Below are positions 53,501 through 64,000 of a stretch of 64,000 nt of DNA, piece after piece. Made by a program: the position numbers and the translations under genes. The stretch's first letter is position 1; every line of letters begins with the position of its first letter. The notes under the pieces are model-generated. The model saw only the letters and a program-made list of their open reading frames with translations. It searched no databases and had not been told where the DNA came from. Origin of the DNA: Cherax quadricarinatus (lineage: Eukaryota > Arthropoda > Malacostraca > Decapoda > Parastacidae); NCBI RefSeq assembly GCF_038502225.1, contig NC_091325.1, forward strand, positions 34,986,503 to 35,050,502, written 5' to 3'.

Positions 53501-54536
53501 TAACTGTTGCACATTTGTATTACTTTCCATTAATATACTTTCCTGAACTCAAGGTTATTATTGTTATTGGGTTATATATGTACCAGCTTGCCAATTTTAG
53601 TTAATAAATTGTGATATTGATTTTTATTCAATTTGTATAGAATACTTGTTTACGTTGGCTTCAAACCTTCAGTGTTGATGGATATAATTCCACTGCAAAA
53701 TCTCTGGCCCACCTTCTGGACATGACCAACATCCACTAGCTGGACACACCCACATGTAACCACGGAATGAACTACTGAATCTAACTACCTTTTGCTGTCT
53801 CTAAAAGTCTTCAGTCACATTCTACTGTAACAGACTGATAATGGCTGCTCTGCTGGCGAAACAATTCTCAATATATATACTCAGCTCTTGAACATGTGTC
53901 GTATTTGCCAGTTTATGTAGATATTCAATGCAGAATGTTTTTCTTCTTTTTTCAGTCCCGAGCGCATATGTTGGATGGAGCAACATCCAACATCTCGTTG
54001 ATTTCTTTTGGTCTTTTCTTTTATAGATTGGTGTAACTTTGGCTAAATAAGTTTATTGGGAAAATTCGGTTTCAAAAATTTCTTTGATAAGTGTTACTGT
54101 GTGTTTTTCTTATAAGTGAAAGATGAAATAGTAATTTATTCTTCTTTGTTGTGTAGCTAATTCATTACTAAATTTGCCTTCGTAATATTATCTAGAGATG
54201 GAGATAGAGGGTTTGTTTAGTTATATCTGAGGTAATCTGTATCTTACATTTGAAATTTTTTTTAACTATGTTTGAACTTACAATTGAGAAGACTTTAACA
54301 AATTTATTTGCAATTTTAGTGTTTAAAATTGGAGGTTCGTTAGGTATAAAATTGGGAAAAGGGTTTTCAACTCAACATTTCTTTCCCACAAAAGTAGATT
54401 GCCCCATAGAATGAAAACATATTCATCATCACTTCCACAATAGCTGTCTTCACTAAGTAAATGGCCATCATTACTCTTGTGAAACCTCTATTAAGCAAAA
54501 TGTGATCTACAGTACTTTAAAGTGAAGTGTACTTAC
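53501..54536. other. Intron sequence, no gene identified
   Basis: AT-rich and unique apart from a faint ACTGATAATGGCTGCTCTGC phrase of repeat character near 53830. Confidence 0.45.
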
Positions 54537-54657
54537 GTCCTGTGGCACACACAGAAGGCTCCTCGTTACCCTCTTCAGCCTCCCGTCTCCTTCTACCGTG
54601 GACAGGTATTTCATCCCGTTTCAAAATGTGGAAGATGTGTAGACCAAACACTCCTTC
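54537..54657 (-). CDS. ADAMTS-like exon C (prodomain end and furin site)
   Basis: The acceptor TTCTTATTGACTCTAG ends at 54658 and the donor is GGAC|GTAAGT at 54536. The 121-bp exon is in phase 0 with one nt over and reads EGVFGLHIFHILKRDEIPVH, then GRRRREAEEGNEEPSVCATG. GRRRRE is a consensus furin-type (R-x-K/R-R) site, where ADAMTS zymogens are cut between prodomain and catalytic domain. The preceding LHIFHILKRDE corresponds in position to the conserved end of the prodomain. The first part of this exon and its acceptor are repeated twice more immediately upstream (see the 50-bp repeat), giving three possible acceptors; only this one keeps the frame with exon B. Confidence 0.82.
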
Positions 54658-54775
54658 CTAGAGTCAATAAGAAAAACATGGAAGATGTGTAGATCAAACA
54701 CTCCCTCCTAGAGTCAGTAAGAAAAACGTGGAAGAAGCGTAGACCAAACACTCCCTCCTAGAGTCAGCAAGAAAA
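54624..54775. repeat. 50-bp tandem repeat carrying a splice acceptor, 3 units
   Basis: Units start at 54629, 54679 and 54729 with TGGAAGATGTGTAGA, continue CAAACACTCC(T/C)TCCTAGAG and end TAAGAAAAA or CAAGAAAAA. The first unit is the 5' part of exon C plus its acceptor. The other two are copies lying in the intron on the gene's 5' side. 50 is not a multiple of 3. Confidence 0.92.
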
Positions 54776-54903
54776 ATGATCAAGTGTATAGAATGAAATT
54801 CGCAATATCGTGACTGAAACAATACACAAATATCCCGCATATAGTAGACAGAAAGTTATGAAAACATCTCAGTCCGAGTTGCAGCAATAACTAGCCCTGT
54901 GGC

Positions 54904-55075
54904 TAGTTAATGGTACAAATAAATAGTTAATGGTGCATGTAACTAGTTAATAATGCATGTAACTAGTTAATAATGCATGTAACTAGTTGTTGGTGCATAT
55001 AACTAGTTAATGGTGCATGTAACTAGTTAATGGTGCATGTAATTAGTTAATGGTGCATATAACTAGTTAATAGTT
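54904..55075. repeat. 20-bp minisatellite flanked by inverted repeat copies
   Basis: About eight units of GTAACTAGTTAATGGTGCAT with minor changes; AACTAGTT is palindromic. A minus-oriented decayed copy of the 53287-53500 repeat lies on the left (54805-54885) and a plus-oriented copy on the right (55078-55150), so the whole segment is a large foldback with the array as its loop. Confidence 0.85.
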
Positions 55076-55171
55076 GGAGAGAAACGTCGTCATACATTTC
55101 TTTCTGGTATGTGCGAGTTATTTATGTACAAGTGTCATTGTACTGCCAGACGTTTTTGCTGATGAAAACAA

Positions 55172-55777
55172 AACTGATACTTGTATACCGGCCAGAATGG
55201 TCGGTATACAAGTATCATGAGCTCCTATACCGACCAGAGTGGACACTAACGCAGAACTGATACTTGTATACCGGCCAGAATGGTCGGTATACAAGTATCA
55301 CGAGTTCCTATACCGACCAGAGTGGACACTAACGCAGAACTGATACTTGTATACCGGCCAGAATGGTCGGTATACAAGTATCACGAGTTCCAATACCGAC
55401 CAGAGTGGACACTAACGCAGAACTGATACTTGTATACCGGCCAGAATGGTCGGTATACAAGTATCACGAGTTCCTATACCGACCAGAGTGGACACTAACG
55501 CAGAACTGATACTTGTATACCGGCCAGAATGGTCGGTATACAAGTATCACGAGTTCCTATACCGACCAGAGTGGACACTAACGCAGAACTGATACTTGTA
55601 TACCGGCCAGAATGGTCGGTATACAAGTATCACGAGTTCCTATACCGACCAGAGTGGACACTAACGCAGAACTGATACTTGTATACCGGCCAGAATGGTC
55701 GGTATACAAGTATCACGAGTTCCTATACCGACCAGAGTGGACACTAACGCAGAACTGATACTTGTATACCGGCCAGA
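55172..55777. repeat. 83-bp palindromic satellite, 7 units plus a part unit
   Basis: Seven full 83-bp units and a partial eighth, nearly identical. Each unit contains the perfect inverted repeat GATACTTGTATACCG / CGGTATACAAGTATC around an 11-base loop, plus a further half-site TATACCGACCAGAGTGG. The array can form a row of cruciforms. It lies in intron B-C. Confidence 0.95.
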
Positions 55778-56599
55778 GAAGACACAAATGCATCGCTCGT
55801 GAGTTCCTGTACCAAAAATTCCCCGAAAGGAGATAAAAGTGAGCAAATCGAATTTGTTTTGCTCTTTTCTTCCACATTTCTTTGATAGCTTCATAATTTG
55901 AGAACGTCTCTCAGATAGACTTGAAATTTTCAAAGCTTGTGCACCATATTTAGAGGAAGATTTTGATTGTTTCTGGACGATGTAGTTATCACATTGTCAA
56001 ATTCATTGTTCAGAATGTGAGTTTAGTGAATGTGTGATAACTTGAGAAAGTGTATTTTGTTCAACTTCTAATTTTCTAAGCTGCTGTTTCTTAGAACAAG
56101 TTTAGAATTCTCATTTGACTGAGAATGTGTTAATTTGCTAAATATATTATTATGGTTATTTAGCACAGTTTTTCTACGCCATAACTGGAGAAAGTCTCTT
56201 GTGAATGGCTTCAAATTTTAACTACTGATACAATATGTCGAAAGGAAAAGAAAGTTTACTAAAATTTAAGACAGTGTAGCAGGAAATTTACCAAATTATA
56301 ATTATTATTAAAAAAGAGAAAGTTATTGTTTTTCTTGCACTAACTGAGGAATAACTTTATTGATTAGCCTTAAATTTTGTCCCGATTTATCGATTGTATT
56401 TAACAAATTGGATTTGGGTTTCCATATGATAATTAAGAGATGTTTCTTTTGATTAGTTTCATACTCTTAACATTTCTAAATCATACTTATAAACAAGTTT
56501 GGGTGTTCTTGGATTGGGGAGGGTTAAATTAGTAATTTTATCAAACATATTAGGATGTTTCCATCGATTACATGAGAATATCTCTTGTATGAGCTTCAC
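55778..56599. other. AT-rich intron sequence, nothing recognised
   Basis: A minus-strand ORF overlapping the satellite edge (55661-55933) is judged accidental. No element termini seen. Confidence 0.5.
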
Positions 56600-56935
56600 T
56601 TTTCATGTGGTGGGATGTCCAGCCATCATCTGGCACAACAGACTAACTGGTGTCTGGTTACTGTGACATAAGAAGGAGCTCTCAGACATTAGGTGCTCAA
56701 CTCACCCCCAGAGAATCTCCTAAGATGCTCTGGTCTCTGTGCGGGCTGAATACCAAGAATGGCTCAAATGGAGCAGAGGTTTCGAGAGTTGAAAGCCCCA
56801 TAGCAGCGAGAACACCGGCCTCTACACCATTTGAACCCAAGACGTGCTGTACCCCCAACTACAGGGCGTCGACGACTGTAGCTAACTGCTACACCACTCA
56901 AGACTCACCGGGCCCTTGTCACAGGGCTGCTCCCC
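56600..56935 (-). mobile_element. tRNA-derived SINE, minus strand (probable)
   Basis: On the minus strand GAGTGGTGTAGCAGTTAGCT resembles a tRNA A-box region. About 60 bp on, GTCTTGGGTTCAAATGGTGT resembles a B box. The rest is an unrelated body without ORF. Boundaries are approximate. Confidence 0.5.
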
Positions 56936-56945
56936 CCCCCCCCCG

Positions 56946-57258
56946 CAGGGCTGTAAATGGTACTGAGTGCTAGTGCACTCAACTCACACACTGAGGACAG
57001 GAGTTCAAATCCCTAGTACGGCTGGATAACATTAGGGACGTGTTTCCATAAGACACCTGCTGTCCATGTTCACCCATCAATATAAAATGGGTACCTGGGT
57101 GTTAATCGACTGGTGTGGGTCGCATCCTGGGTCCAAATTGACTTAATTTACCTTAAATGTTTTGCATAAAAAGCGGCTTTCTATATAGTAGTATGTTATT
57201 GATGTCAGCTACGGTCTGTATACCTTGTACATGTAGAAATAAAAATATTATTATTAAG
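56946..57258 (+). mobile_element. tRNA-derived SINE, plus strand
   Basis: The tRNA-like head has GGTACTGAGTGCTAGTGCA (A-box region) and AGGAGTTCAAATCCCTAG (B box). The body has AAAATGGGTACCTGGGTGTT, GACTGGTGTGGGTCGCATCC and AAGCGGCTTTCTATATAGTA. The tail is AATAAAAATATTATTATTA. This structure and wording are those of abundant decapod SINEs. It would be transcribed by RNA polymerase III if active; mobilisation by a LINE in trans is inferred. Confidence 0.85.
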
Positions 57259-57324
57259 ACGGCTCACCGCGCCCCTGACACAGCGCTATAACCGGGACAT
57301 TACTTGAACGAACTCCGACACTGC

Positions 57325-59055
57325 CGGGTCACCACATGAAGAAGACCCGGGTCACCACATGAAGAAGACCCGGGTCACCACATGGAGAAGACCCGGGTCA
57401 ACACATGAAGAAGACCCGGGTCACCACATGGAGAAGACCCGGGTCAACACATGAAGAAGACCCGGGTCACCACATGGAGAAGACCCGGGTCAACACATGA
57501 AGAAGACCCGGGTCACCACATGGAGAAGACCCGGGTCACCACATGAAGAAGACCCGGGTCACCACATGGAGAAGACCCGGGTCACCACATGAAGAAGACC
57601 CGGGTCAACACATGGAGAAGACCCGGGTCACCACATGAAGAATACCCGGGTCACCACATGAAGAAGACCCGGGTCACCACATGGAGAAGACCCGGGTCAA
57701 CACATGAAGAAGACCCGGGTCACCACATGGAGAAGACCCGGGTCACCACATGAAGAAGACCCGGGTCACCACATGGAGAAGACCCGGGTCACCACATGAA
57801 GAAGACCCGGGTCAACACATGGAGAAGACCCGGGTCACCACATGAAGAAGACCCGGGTCACCACATGGAGAAGACCCGGGTCACCACATGAAGACCCGGG
57901 TCACCACATGAAGAAGACCCGGGTCACCACATGGAGAAGACCCGGGTCACCACATGAAGAAGACCCGGGTCAACACATGGAGAAGACCCGGGTCAACACA
58001 TGGAGAAGACCCGGGTCACCACATGAAGAATACCCGGGTCACCACATGAAGAAGACCCGGGTCACCACATGGAGAAGACCCGGGTCACCACATGAAGAAG
58101 ACCCGGGTCACCACATGAAGAAGACCCGGGTCACCACATGGAGAAGACCCGGGTCACCACATGAAGAAGACCCGGGTCACCACATGAAGAAGACCCGGGT
58201 CACCACATGAAGAATACCCGGGTCACCACATGGAGAAGACCCGGGTCACCACATGAAGAAGACCCGGGTCACCACATGGAGAAGACCCCGGTCACCAGAT
58301 GAAGAAGACCCGGGTCACCACATGAAGAAGACCCGGGTCACCACATGGAGAAGGCTCGGGTCACCACATGAAGAAGACCCGGGTCACCACATGAAGAAGA
58401 CCCGGGTCACCACATGAAGAAGACCCGGGTCACCACATGAAGAAGACCCGGGTCAACACATGAAGAAGACCCGGGTCACCACATGAAGAAGACCCGGGTC
58501 ACCACATGAAGAAGACCCGGGTCACCACATGAAGAAGACCCGGGTCACCACATGGAGAAGACCCGGGTCACCACATGAAGAATACCCGGGTCACCACATG
58601 GAGAAGACCCCGGTCACCAGATGAAGAAGACCCGGGTCACCAGATGAAGAAGACCCGGGTCACCACATGGAGAAGGCTCGGGTCACCACATGAAGAAGAC
58701 CCGGGTCACCACATGGAGAAGACCCGGGTCACCACATGGAGAAGACCCAGGTCACCACATGAAGAAGACCCGGGTCACCACATGGAGAAGACCCGGGTCA
58801 CCACATGGAGAAGACCCGGGTCACCACATGGAGAAGACCCGGGTCACCACATGGAGAAGACCCGGGTCACCACATGGAGAAGACCCGGGTCACCACATGG
58901 AGAAGACCCGGGTCACCACATGAAGAAGACCCGGGTCACCACATGGAGAAGACCCGGGTCACCACATGGAGAAGACCCGGGTCACCACATGAAGAAGACC
59001 CGGGTCACCACATGGAGAAGACCCGGGTCACCACATGGAGAAGACCCGGACCAAG
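57325..59055. repeat. 23-bp minisatellite with GACCCGGGTC palindrome, about 75 units
   Basis: The unit CACATGAAGAAGACCCGGGT plus CAC repeats, with alternation of CATGAAG and CATGGAG, and rarer GTCAACAC, AATACCCG, GGCTCGGG and CCAGATG variants. GACCCGGGTC is a 10-bp palindrome in nearly every unit. Since 23 is not a multiple of 3 and the unit lacks stops, all plus frames are open; the Lys/Arg/His-rich ORFs are artefacts. Intron B-C. Confidence 0.96.
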
Positions 59056-59287
59056 ACCCGTCCTGGCAAACTTACATGAACAAGAATAAGAGTGAGACCA
59101 GTACCAGTTAATATCCAGTATTTATGGCTAGTTGCTATGGAAAACCAAACTGGCTTGCCGCTAGTATTTTAATATACTGTATAATATTAATTATAAGAAA
59201 ATCGCTCGAAAAATTTTGAGGGGCGGTTCGTCTTATGTTTTTATAGTTTGGAGAAAATGAGTTCTTGCCTTGAGTTTTATAAAGATG

Positions 59288-59460
59288 TTGTTAAATTAGA
59301 CACATGTGCAACTCTTGGGTATCTTTATTGAGGGACTGATTACCTCATTCTCCTCCTGTTCTTCAAGTTTCTCCTTTGTATGGACTGATGAAGTCACCGT
59401 TTGGCGAAACGTTTCCTCAATAAAGATACCCAAGAGTTGCACATGTGTCTAATTTAACAA
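59288..59460. mobile_element. Foldback element with perfect 46-bp arms
   Basis: The left arm 59288-59333 (TTGTTAAATTAGACACATGT ... TTTATTGAGG) and right arm 59415-59460 are exact inverted copies over 46 bp, separated by 81 bp containing GATGAAGTCACCGTTTGGCG and AAACGTTT. Perfect arms suggest recent arrival or gene conversion. Same family as 53160-53282 and 44190-44290. Confidence 0.9.
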
Positions 59461-60268
59461 CGTGTCGGTTCCCTGAACCATTCATCTACATAAAGATATT
59501 AAGACACAGACACAAGGCAACATGTGTGCATTCATCTAAAATTCCAAGACTTGAATTTCCTGATCTGCTGATCCTCGATCTCTTGGGAAGACTTAATTAT
59601 ATCTTCTAGGGAAATATAATTCAACCCAGAAGCTACAGTAACTTTACCTATTTAAAAGGTAACAAACTGCTGTTAGGACTCGTACATTAAGGTACCAAAG
59701 AACTCGGGTTAAGTGATAAAACAATACTATAATTTTTCTTTTTCGTACGACGACCGAAACATGAATAATTCAATTTTAGATAATACTGATATGCAGAGAT
59801 AATTGATGGAGCTTTCTAAGGCGTAAACTTAATGAGTTACCACAACATTCTATAATACGGAGTCCTTAAATGAGGCTGACACTGTACTATATAAGCGAGG
59901 CCTAGTATGGCAAATGCTAGAAATATTTCTTTCATATTAACAAAATATTAATTTAGCATTAATTGTTAACTTTATTACTAAAATTCTTCTTGGATTAGAA
60001 ACTTAATTATTGAAAACGTTCTTATGTATTAAATGTTCGTTATTACGTTCAAACATGCACTTAACACATAATCCAGACATATTTGTAAAAAAATGATAAA
60101 AGTGCCATAAACAATGTCTAAAATAATACCATATTTTACGAGTTAAAACTATTTTAATGCAAAGTGATATTTATTAAACAAACTAATTTGTGATTTGAAT
60201 AATTATGTTGTTTTAAAACTGTCGCTGTTATTTTAAAAAAGCACTCTTATACCAGTGTAAATACTTAC
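59461..60268. other. AT-rich intron sequence, nothing recognised
   Basis: No supported coding segment or element end. Confidence 0.5.
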
Positions 60269-60409
60269 AGTAGATGTATTATTATTTGTTGTATCATTGT
60301 AGCGCATAATGAGGCCGTCACAAGGTAGATGCTCCTCTACCAGTGACTGGAAACGTTGAAGGAGAGGATGAAGTGTGGCCAACTGGTCTGCTGTAATAAT
60401 GATACCATC
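60269..60409 (-). CDS. ADAMTS-like exon B (prodomain)
   Basis: The acceptor TTCGGTCTTTCAG ends at 60410 and the donor is TCTACT|GTAAGT at 60268. The 141-bp exon is in phase 0 at both ends: DGIIITADQLATLHPLLQRF, QSLVEEHLPCDGLIMRYND and TTNNNTST. NNTS includes a possible N-glycosylation site. The sequence is not diagnostic alone. It is placed in the prodomain because it joins exons A and C in frame and because ADAM/ADAMTS prodomains have a surface-strand segment of this G-x-I-x-x kind after a Cys pair. A non-ADAMTS assignment for A and B alone cannot be excluded. Confidence 0.75.
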
Positions 60410-60693
60410 CTGAAAGACCGAAGATAAATTATTCATTCTTGCACTTATTGTCCTTATCATAACATAAAATATTAATAGGACAAACTAAATGTAAAATAAA
60501 ATAAAAATAATATTATATAATTCATATGAGTGAGGTCCAATAAAAGAATAACAGAAGGACATATAAACCACTTGCCCATTTAGAATATTTTACTGAAGGA
60601 GACAACTCACCACTAGTTATTTTCTCAGCCCAATACAGAGAGAATTAGGAACACAACTTTACAGTTGAGAGAGTGTTTCAAGTTCTTGTAGCA

Positions 60694-61369
60694 CAGTGGT
60701 TCCCAAACTTTTTCAGCTTGTTACCCAATTTAACATGCCACATAAAGCATGTTACCCCTTTCACAAAATGTTGTTATTATTGATATATATGGCTAAATTA
60801 AAACACTTGAGATATTTTCTTTTATTTATTGTATTTGAACATTGTGCATCTCTAATGACTATTACCAAAGATGTCAAGAACATCAGTGGGATGGATGGAG
60901 TTGCATACTTGAAGCTAGTTTAGGAATTCTTGGCTTCATACCAGCTTATGTCTACCTCGGCTGATGCTCACAGATAAACTGACAGTGTGAAATAGAGGCA
61001 GCCTCAGGAAGTGAGTGACGCGTACTGGACAGGTCGATCTGGGCTACTGAGTGACTTTTGTCCTGAAGCATACTTGTCAAAATATTTTGGGTTTCCACTC
61101 ACTTAGCTATATATTTCTTCTTTTCTAATACTGTATATTAGTTTTTGATGTTTATTGTTATTTGGTTTAACTTTATTACTTACTTATAATAGGTTTACTT
61201 TACAACTTTATATACTAAGACAAAGTTAACAATAATCCTCATACCGGGTACCGCATTGTTTTCTGGATTTTCAGAATTCATAACTTTTTTTCTGTCACCC
61301 CTCCATTACCCCCCAAAAATGGTTAAATTACCCCCAGGGGGTAATTTACCCCCAGTTTGGGAACCACTG
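60694..61369. mobile_element. hAT-type non-autonomous transposon, 676 bp
   Basis: The terminal inverted repeats CAGTGGTTCCCAAACT and AGTTTGGGAACCACTG are 16 bp and perfect. The flanking 8-bp direct repeat TTGTAGCA occurs at 60686-60693 and 61370-61377. An 8-bp duplication with CAGNGGTTC-type ends is diagnostic of hAT (Charlie-like) elements. The interior has no intact transposase, only short ORFs. It lies in intron A-B of the protease gene. Confidence 0.95.
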
Positions 61370-61680
61370 TTGTAGCAGAACGTTCGAAAAAGGCAGTAGT
61401 TGGGAAGTGTCTCGTTCACTGAAATGTCTTATGTGAATAATTATCTTTCTGTGTTTTCTTTACTAATTCTTGCATAGGCCTACGAATGTTAAGGTAAATA
61501 CTGAAACCAAACACTGAATTTTTTTTTTCAGACACTTTCTTTTATTATAAGTAAACCCAGTTCCTCTTCACTTCCCATTATTATTTATCTTAATCATTCC
61601 TACACATCTTCACTTTAAAAAATCATTCATCATTACTTTTCAACTAAAAGTAACAAAAATTGTTATGATTTGTCACTTAC

Positions 61681-61861
61681 CAGGACGTGGTTGTCACAGT
61701 TGTTGACAGTGACCACGTGGGTGGCATTAGTGGAGCGGTAATGACAGGTGAATGGCATGAATGGCACCAGCACGCCATCAATATACACTCCAGCACTCAC
61801 ATGGGGCGCCACTAAGCCTTCTGAAGGTGCCAACACAGAGTCTACGCTCAGGTCTGGGGAC
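61681..61861 (-). CDS. ADAMTS-like exon A (prodomain)
   Basis: The acceptor TTATCTACACCTGTCCTAG ends at 61862 and the donor is GTCCTG|GTAAGTG at 61680. The 181-bp exon has one nt completing a codon and then 60 codons ending in phase 0: SPDLSVDSVLAPSEGLVAPH, VSAGVYIDGVLVPFMPFTCH, YRSTNATHVVTVNNCDNHVL. The C-H-Y-R ... V-N-N-C pair matches the spacing of the conserved cysteines in ADAM/ADAMTS prodomains (C-x-Y-x-G ... x-S-x-C). NAT is a possible glycosylation site. The exon is GC-rich compared with its intronic surroundings. Earlier exons (signal peptide and N-terminal prodomain) must lie beyond the 24-bp satellite to the right. Confidence 0.75.
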
Positions 61862-62052
61862 CTAGGACAGGTGTAGATAAGTTTGCTGCTCTAATATACA
61901 TAGCAGCAATATTTTATTATTTTATATATATATTACTTATACCGTGCAATGTGTTGTGAAAGCTCGATCCTCCGTCTTCTAATCACGGGCATAGTAATAG
62001 GGGAATCATATGAATATTATTAAAATTTAATGCATATTAAAAAACTTTTAAA

Positions 62053-64000
62053 TTACAAAGAATGTGCGTATGTGAGACAGTAAGAATGTGCGTGTGTGAG
62101 ACAGCAATAATGTGCGTGTGTGAGACAGCAATACTGTGAGTGTGTGAGACAGCAATAATGTGCGTGTGTGAGACAACAATAATGTGCGTGTGTGAGACAG
62201 CAATAATGTGTGTGAGACAACAATAATGTGCGTGTGTGAGACAACAATAATGTGCGTGTGTGAGACAGCAATAATGTGTGTGAGACAATAATGTGCGTGT
62301 GTGAGACAGCAATAATGTGCGTGTGTGAGACAGCAATAATGTGCGTGTGTGAGACAACAATAATGTGCGTGTGTGAGACAGCAATAATGTGCGTGTGTGA
62401 GACAACAATAATGTGCGTGTGTGAGACAACAATAATGTGCGTGTGTGAGACAGCAATAATGTGCGTGTGTGAGACAACAATAATGTGCGTGTGTGAGACA
62501 GCAATAATGTGCGTGTGTGAGACAGCAATAATGTGCGTGTGTGAGACAGCAATAATGTGAGTGTGTGAGAGAGCAATAATGTGCGTGTGTGAGAGAGCAA
62601 TAATGTGCGTGTGAGACAACAATAATGTGCGTGTGTGAGACAACAATAATATGAGTGTGTGAGAGAGCAATAATGTGCGTGTGTGAGAGAGCAATAATGT
62701 GCGTGTGTGAGAGAGCAATAATGTGCGTGTGTGAGACAAGAATGAAGTGCGTGTGTGAGACAGCAATAATGTGCGTGTGTGAGACAACAATAATGTGCGT
62801 GTGTGAGACAGCAATAATGTGCGTGTGTGAGAGAGCAATAATGTGCGTGTGTGAGAGAGCAATAATGTGCGTGTGTGAGAGAGCAATAATGTGCGTGTGT
62901 GAGACAACAATAATGTGCGTGTGTGAGACAGCAATAATGTGCGTGTGTGAGAGAGCAATAATGTGCGTGTGTGAGAGAGCAATAATGTGCGTGTGTGAGA
63001 CAACAATAATGTGCGTGTGTGAGACAACAATAATGTGCGTGTGTGAGACAACAATAATGTGCGTGTGTGAGAGAGCAATAATGTGCGTGTGTGAGACAGC
63101 AATAATGTGCGTGTGTGAGACACCAATAATGTGCGTGTGTGAGACAGCAATAATGTGCGTGTGTGAGAGAGCAATAATGTACGTGTGTGAGACAACAATA
63201 ATGTGCGTGTGTGAGACAACAATAATGTGCGTGTGTGAGACAACAATAATGTGCGTGTGTGAGAGAGCAATAATGTACGTGTGTGAGACAGCAATAATGT
63301 GCGTGTGTGAGACACCAATAATGTGCGTGTGTGAGACAGCAATAATGTGCGTGTGTGAGAGAGCAATAATGTACGTGTGTGAGACAACAATAATGTGCGT
63401 GTGTGAGAGAGCAATAATGTACGTGTGTGAGACAGCAATAATGTGCGTGTGTGAGACACCAATAATGTGCGTGTGTGAGACAGCAATAATGTGCGTGTGT
63501 GAGACAACAATAATGTGCGTGTGTGAGAGAGCAATAATGTACGTGTGTGAGACAGCAATAATGTGCGTGTGTGAGACAGCAATAATGTACGTGTGTGAGA
63601 GAGCAATAATGTACGTGTGTGAGAGAGCAATGTGTGTGTGTGAGCAATAATGTGCGTGTGTGAGACAGCAATAATGTGCGTGTGTGAGACAGCAATAATG
63701 TGCGTGTGTGAGACAGCAATAATGTGCGTGTGTGAGACAGCAATAATGTGCGTGTGTGAGACAGCAATAATGTGCGTGTGTGAGACAGCAATAATGTGCG
63801 TGTGTGAGACAGCAATAATGTGTGTGTGTGAGACAACAATAATGTGCGTGTGTGAGACAGCAATAATGTGCGTGTGTGAGACAGCAATAATGTGTGTGTG
63901 TGAGACAGCAATAATGTGTGTGTGTGAGACAGCAATAATGTGCGTGTGTGAGACAGCAATAATGTGCGTGTGTGAGACAACAATAATGTGCGTGTGTGAG
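62053..64000. repeat. 24-bp minisatellite, about 80 units, runs off the window
   Basis: Unit GACAGCAATAATGTGCGTGT plus GTGA. Variants are GACAAC, GAGAGC, GACACC and TACGTG. The 24-bp length keeps frames open in both directions (Ser-His-Thr-Arg-Thr-Leu-Leu-Leu on the minus strand, Met-Cys-Val-Cys-Glu on the plus), hence apparent ORFs up to 648 codons. The last ~370 bp are more uniform, GACAGC units. It sits 5' of exon A on the gene strand. Confidence 0.96.

Noticed and set aside
57325..59055. CRISPR array
   Set aside because: Regular short repeats here and elsewhere have no unique spacers, and the sequence is eukaryotic with spliced genes.
57842..59111. Lys/Arg/His-rich ORFs of 94-178 codons
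   Set aside because: Artefact of the 23-bp repeat, open in all plus frames.
62037..63983. 648- and 525-codon minus-strand ORFs and 331-codon plus-strand ORF
   Set aside because: They result from a 24-bp unit without stops. Opposite strands are equally open and the unit shows no synonymous bias.

Overview
The window looks like an animal genome segment, most likely from a decapod crustacean (crayfish- or shrimp-like). The basis is spliced exons with GT/AG borders, long (TA)n arrays, tRNA-derived SINEs, RTE, CR1 and Penelope-like retroelements, and a MITE whose TCGTGCCGAATA ends I associate with decapod genomes. Species assignment is inference. There is no prokaryotic operon, CRISPR array, rRNA or functional tRNA gene.

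The main host gene is on the minus strand and was not visible as one reading frame. Eight exons between 61861 and about 21585 join in phase into the prodomain, furin site and zinc-metalloprotease domain of an ADAMTS-like (M12B, reprolysin) secreted protease. In transcript order they are A 61861-61681, B 60409-60269, C 54657-54537, D 42192-42014, E 41512-41307, F 29371-29228, G 22884-22750 and H from 21847. Exon lengths and phases agree at every junction. The zinc signature HEMGHNFGMVHD is split across the F/G junction. Exon H may run through a 27-bp in-frame minisatellite. The 5' end (signal peptide) lies beyond the right edge, and the 3' end (disintegrin, TSP1 and later domains) was not found.

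Layout. 1-12955 is a 28-bp minisatellite of about 460 units. 13493-17029 is a C-rich 39/40-bp minisatellite. 17.0-21.4 kb is AT-rich DNA with two opposed pieces of a repeated Cys-rich ORF, a decayed CR1 ORF1 piece and two palindromic minisatellites. 21.5-61.9 kb is the ADAMTS-like gene, whose introns are filled with mobile elements: RTE, CR1, two Penelope-like elements plus an RT fragment, two long copies and one tail of a LINE with a PD-(D/E)XK-like C-terminus, a solo LTR nested in one of those copies, two copies of one MITE, a hAT element, two SINEs and several foldback elements. 57.3-59.1 kb is a 23-bp minisatellite and 62.05-64 kb a 24-bp minisatellite that runs off the window. More than a dozen (TA)n arrays abut element ends.

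The very long uninterrupted reading frames (4311 aa and similar) come from tandem repeats that lack stop codons and are not proposed as genes. The more informative observations are the hidden protease gene, a splice acceptor duplicated three times in a 50-bp tandem repeat at exon C, perfect palindromes inside three unrelated minisatellites, and two LINE copies that have each lost a different catalytic aspartate.
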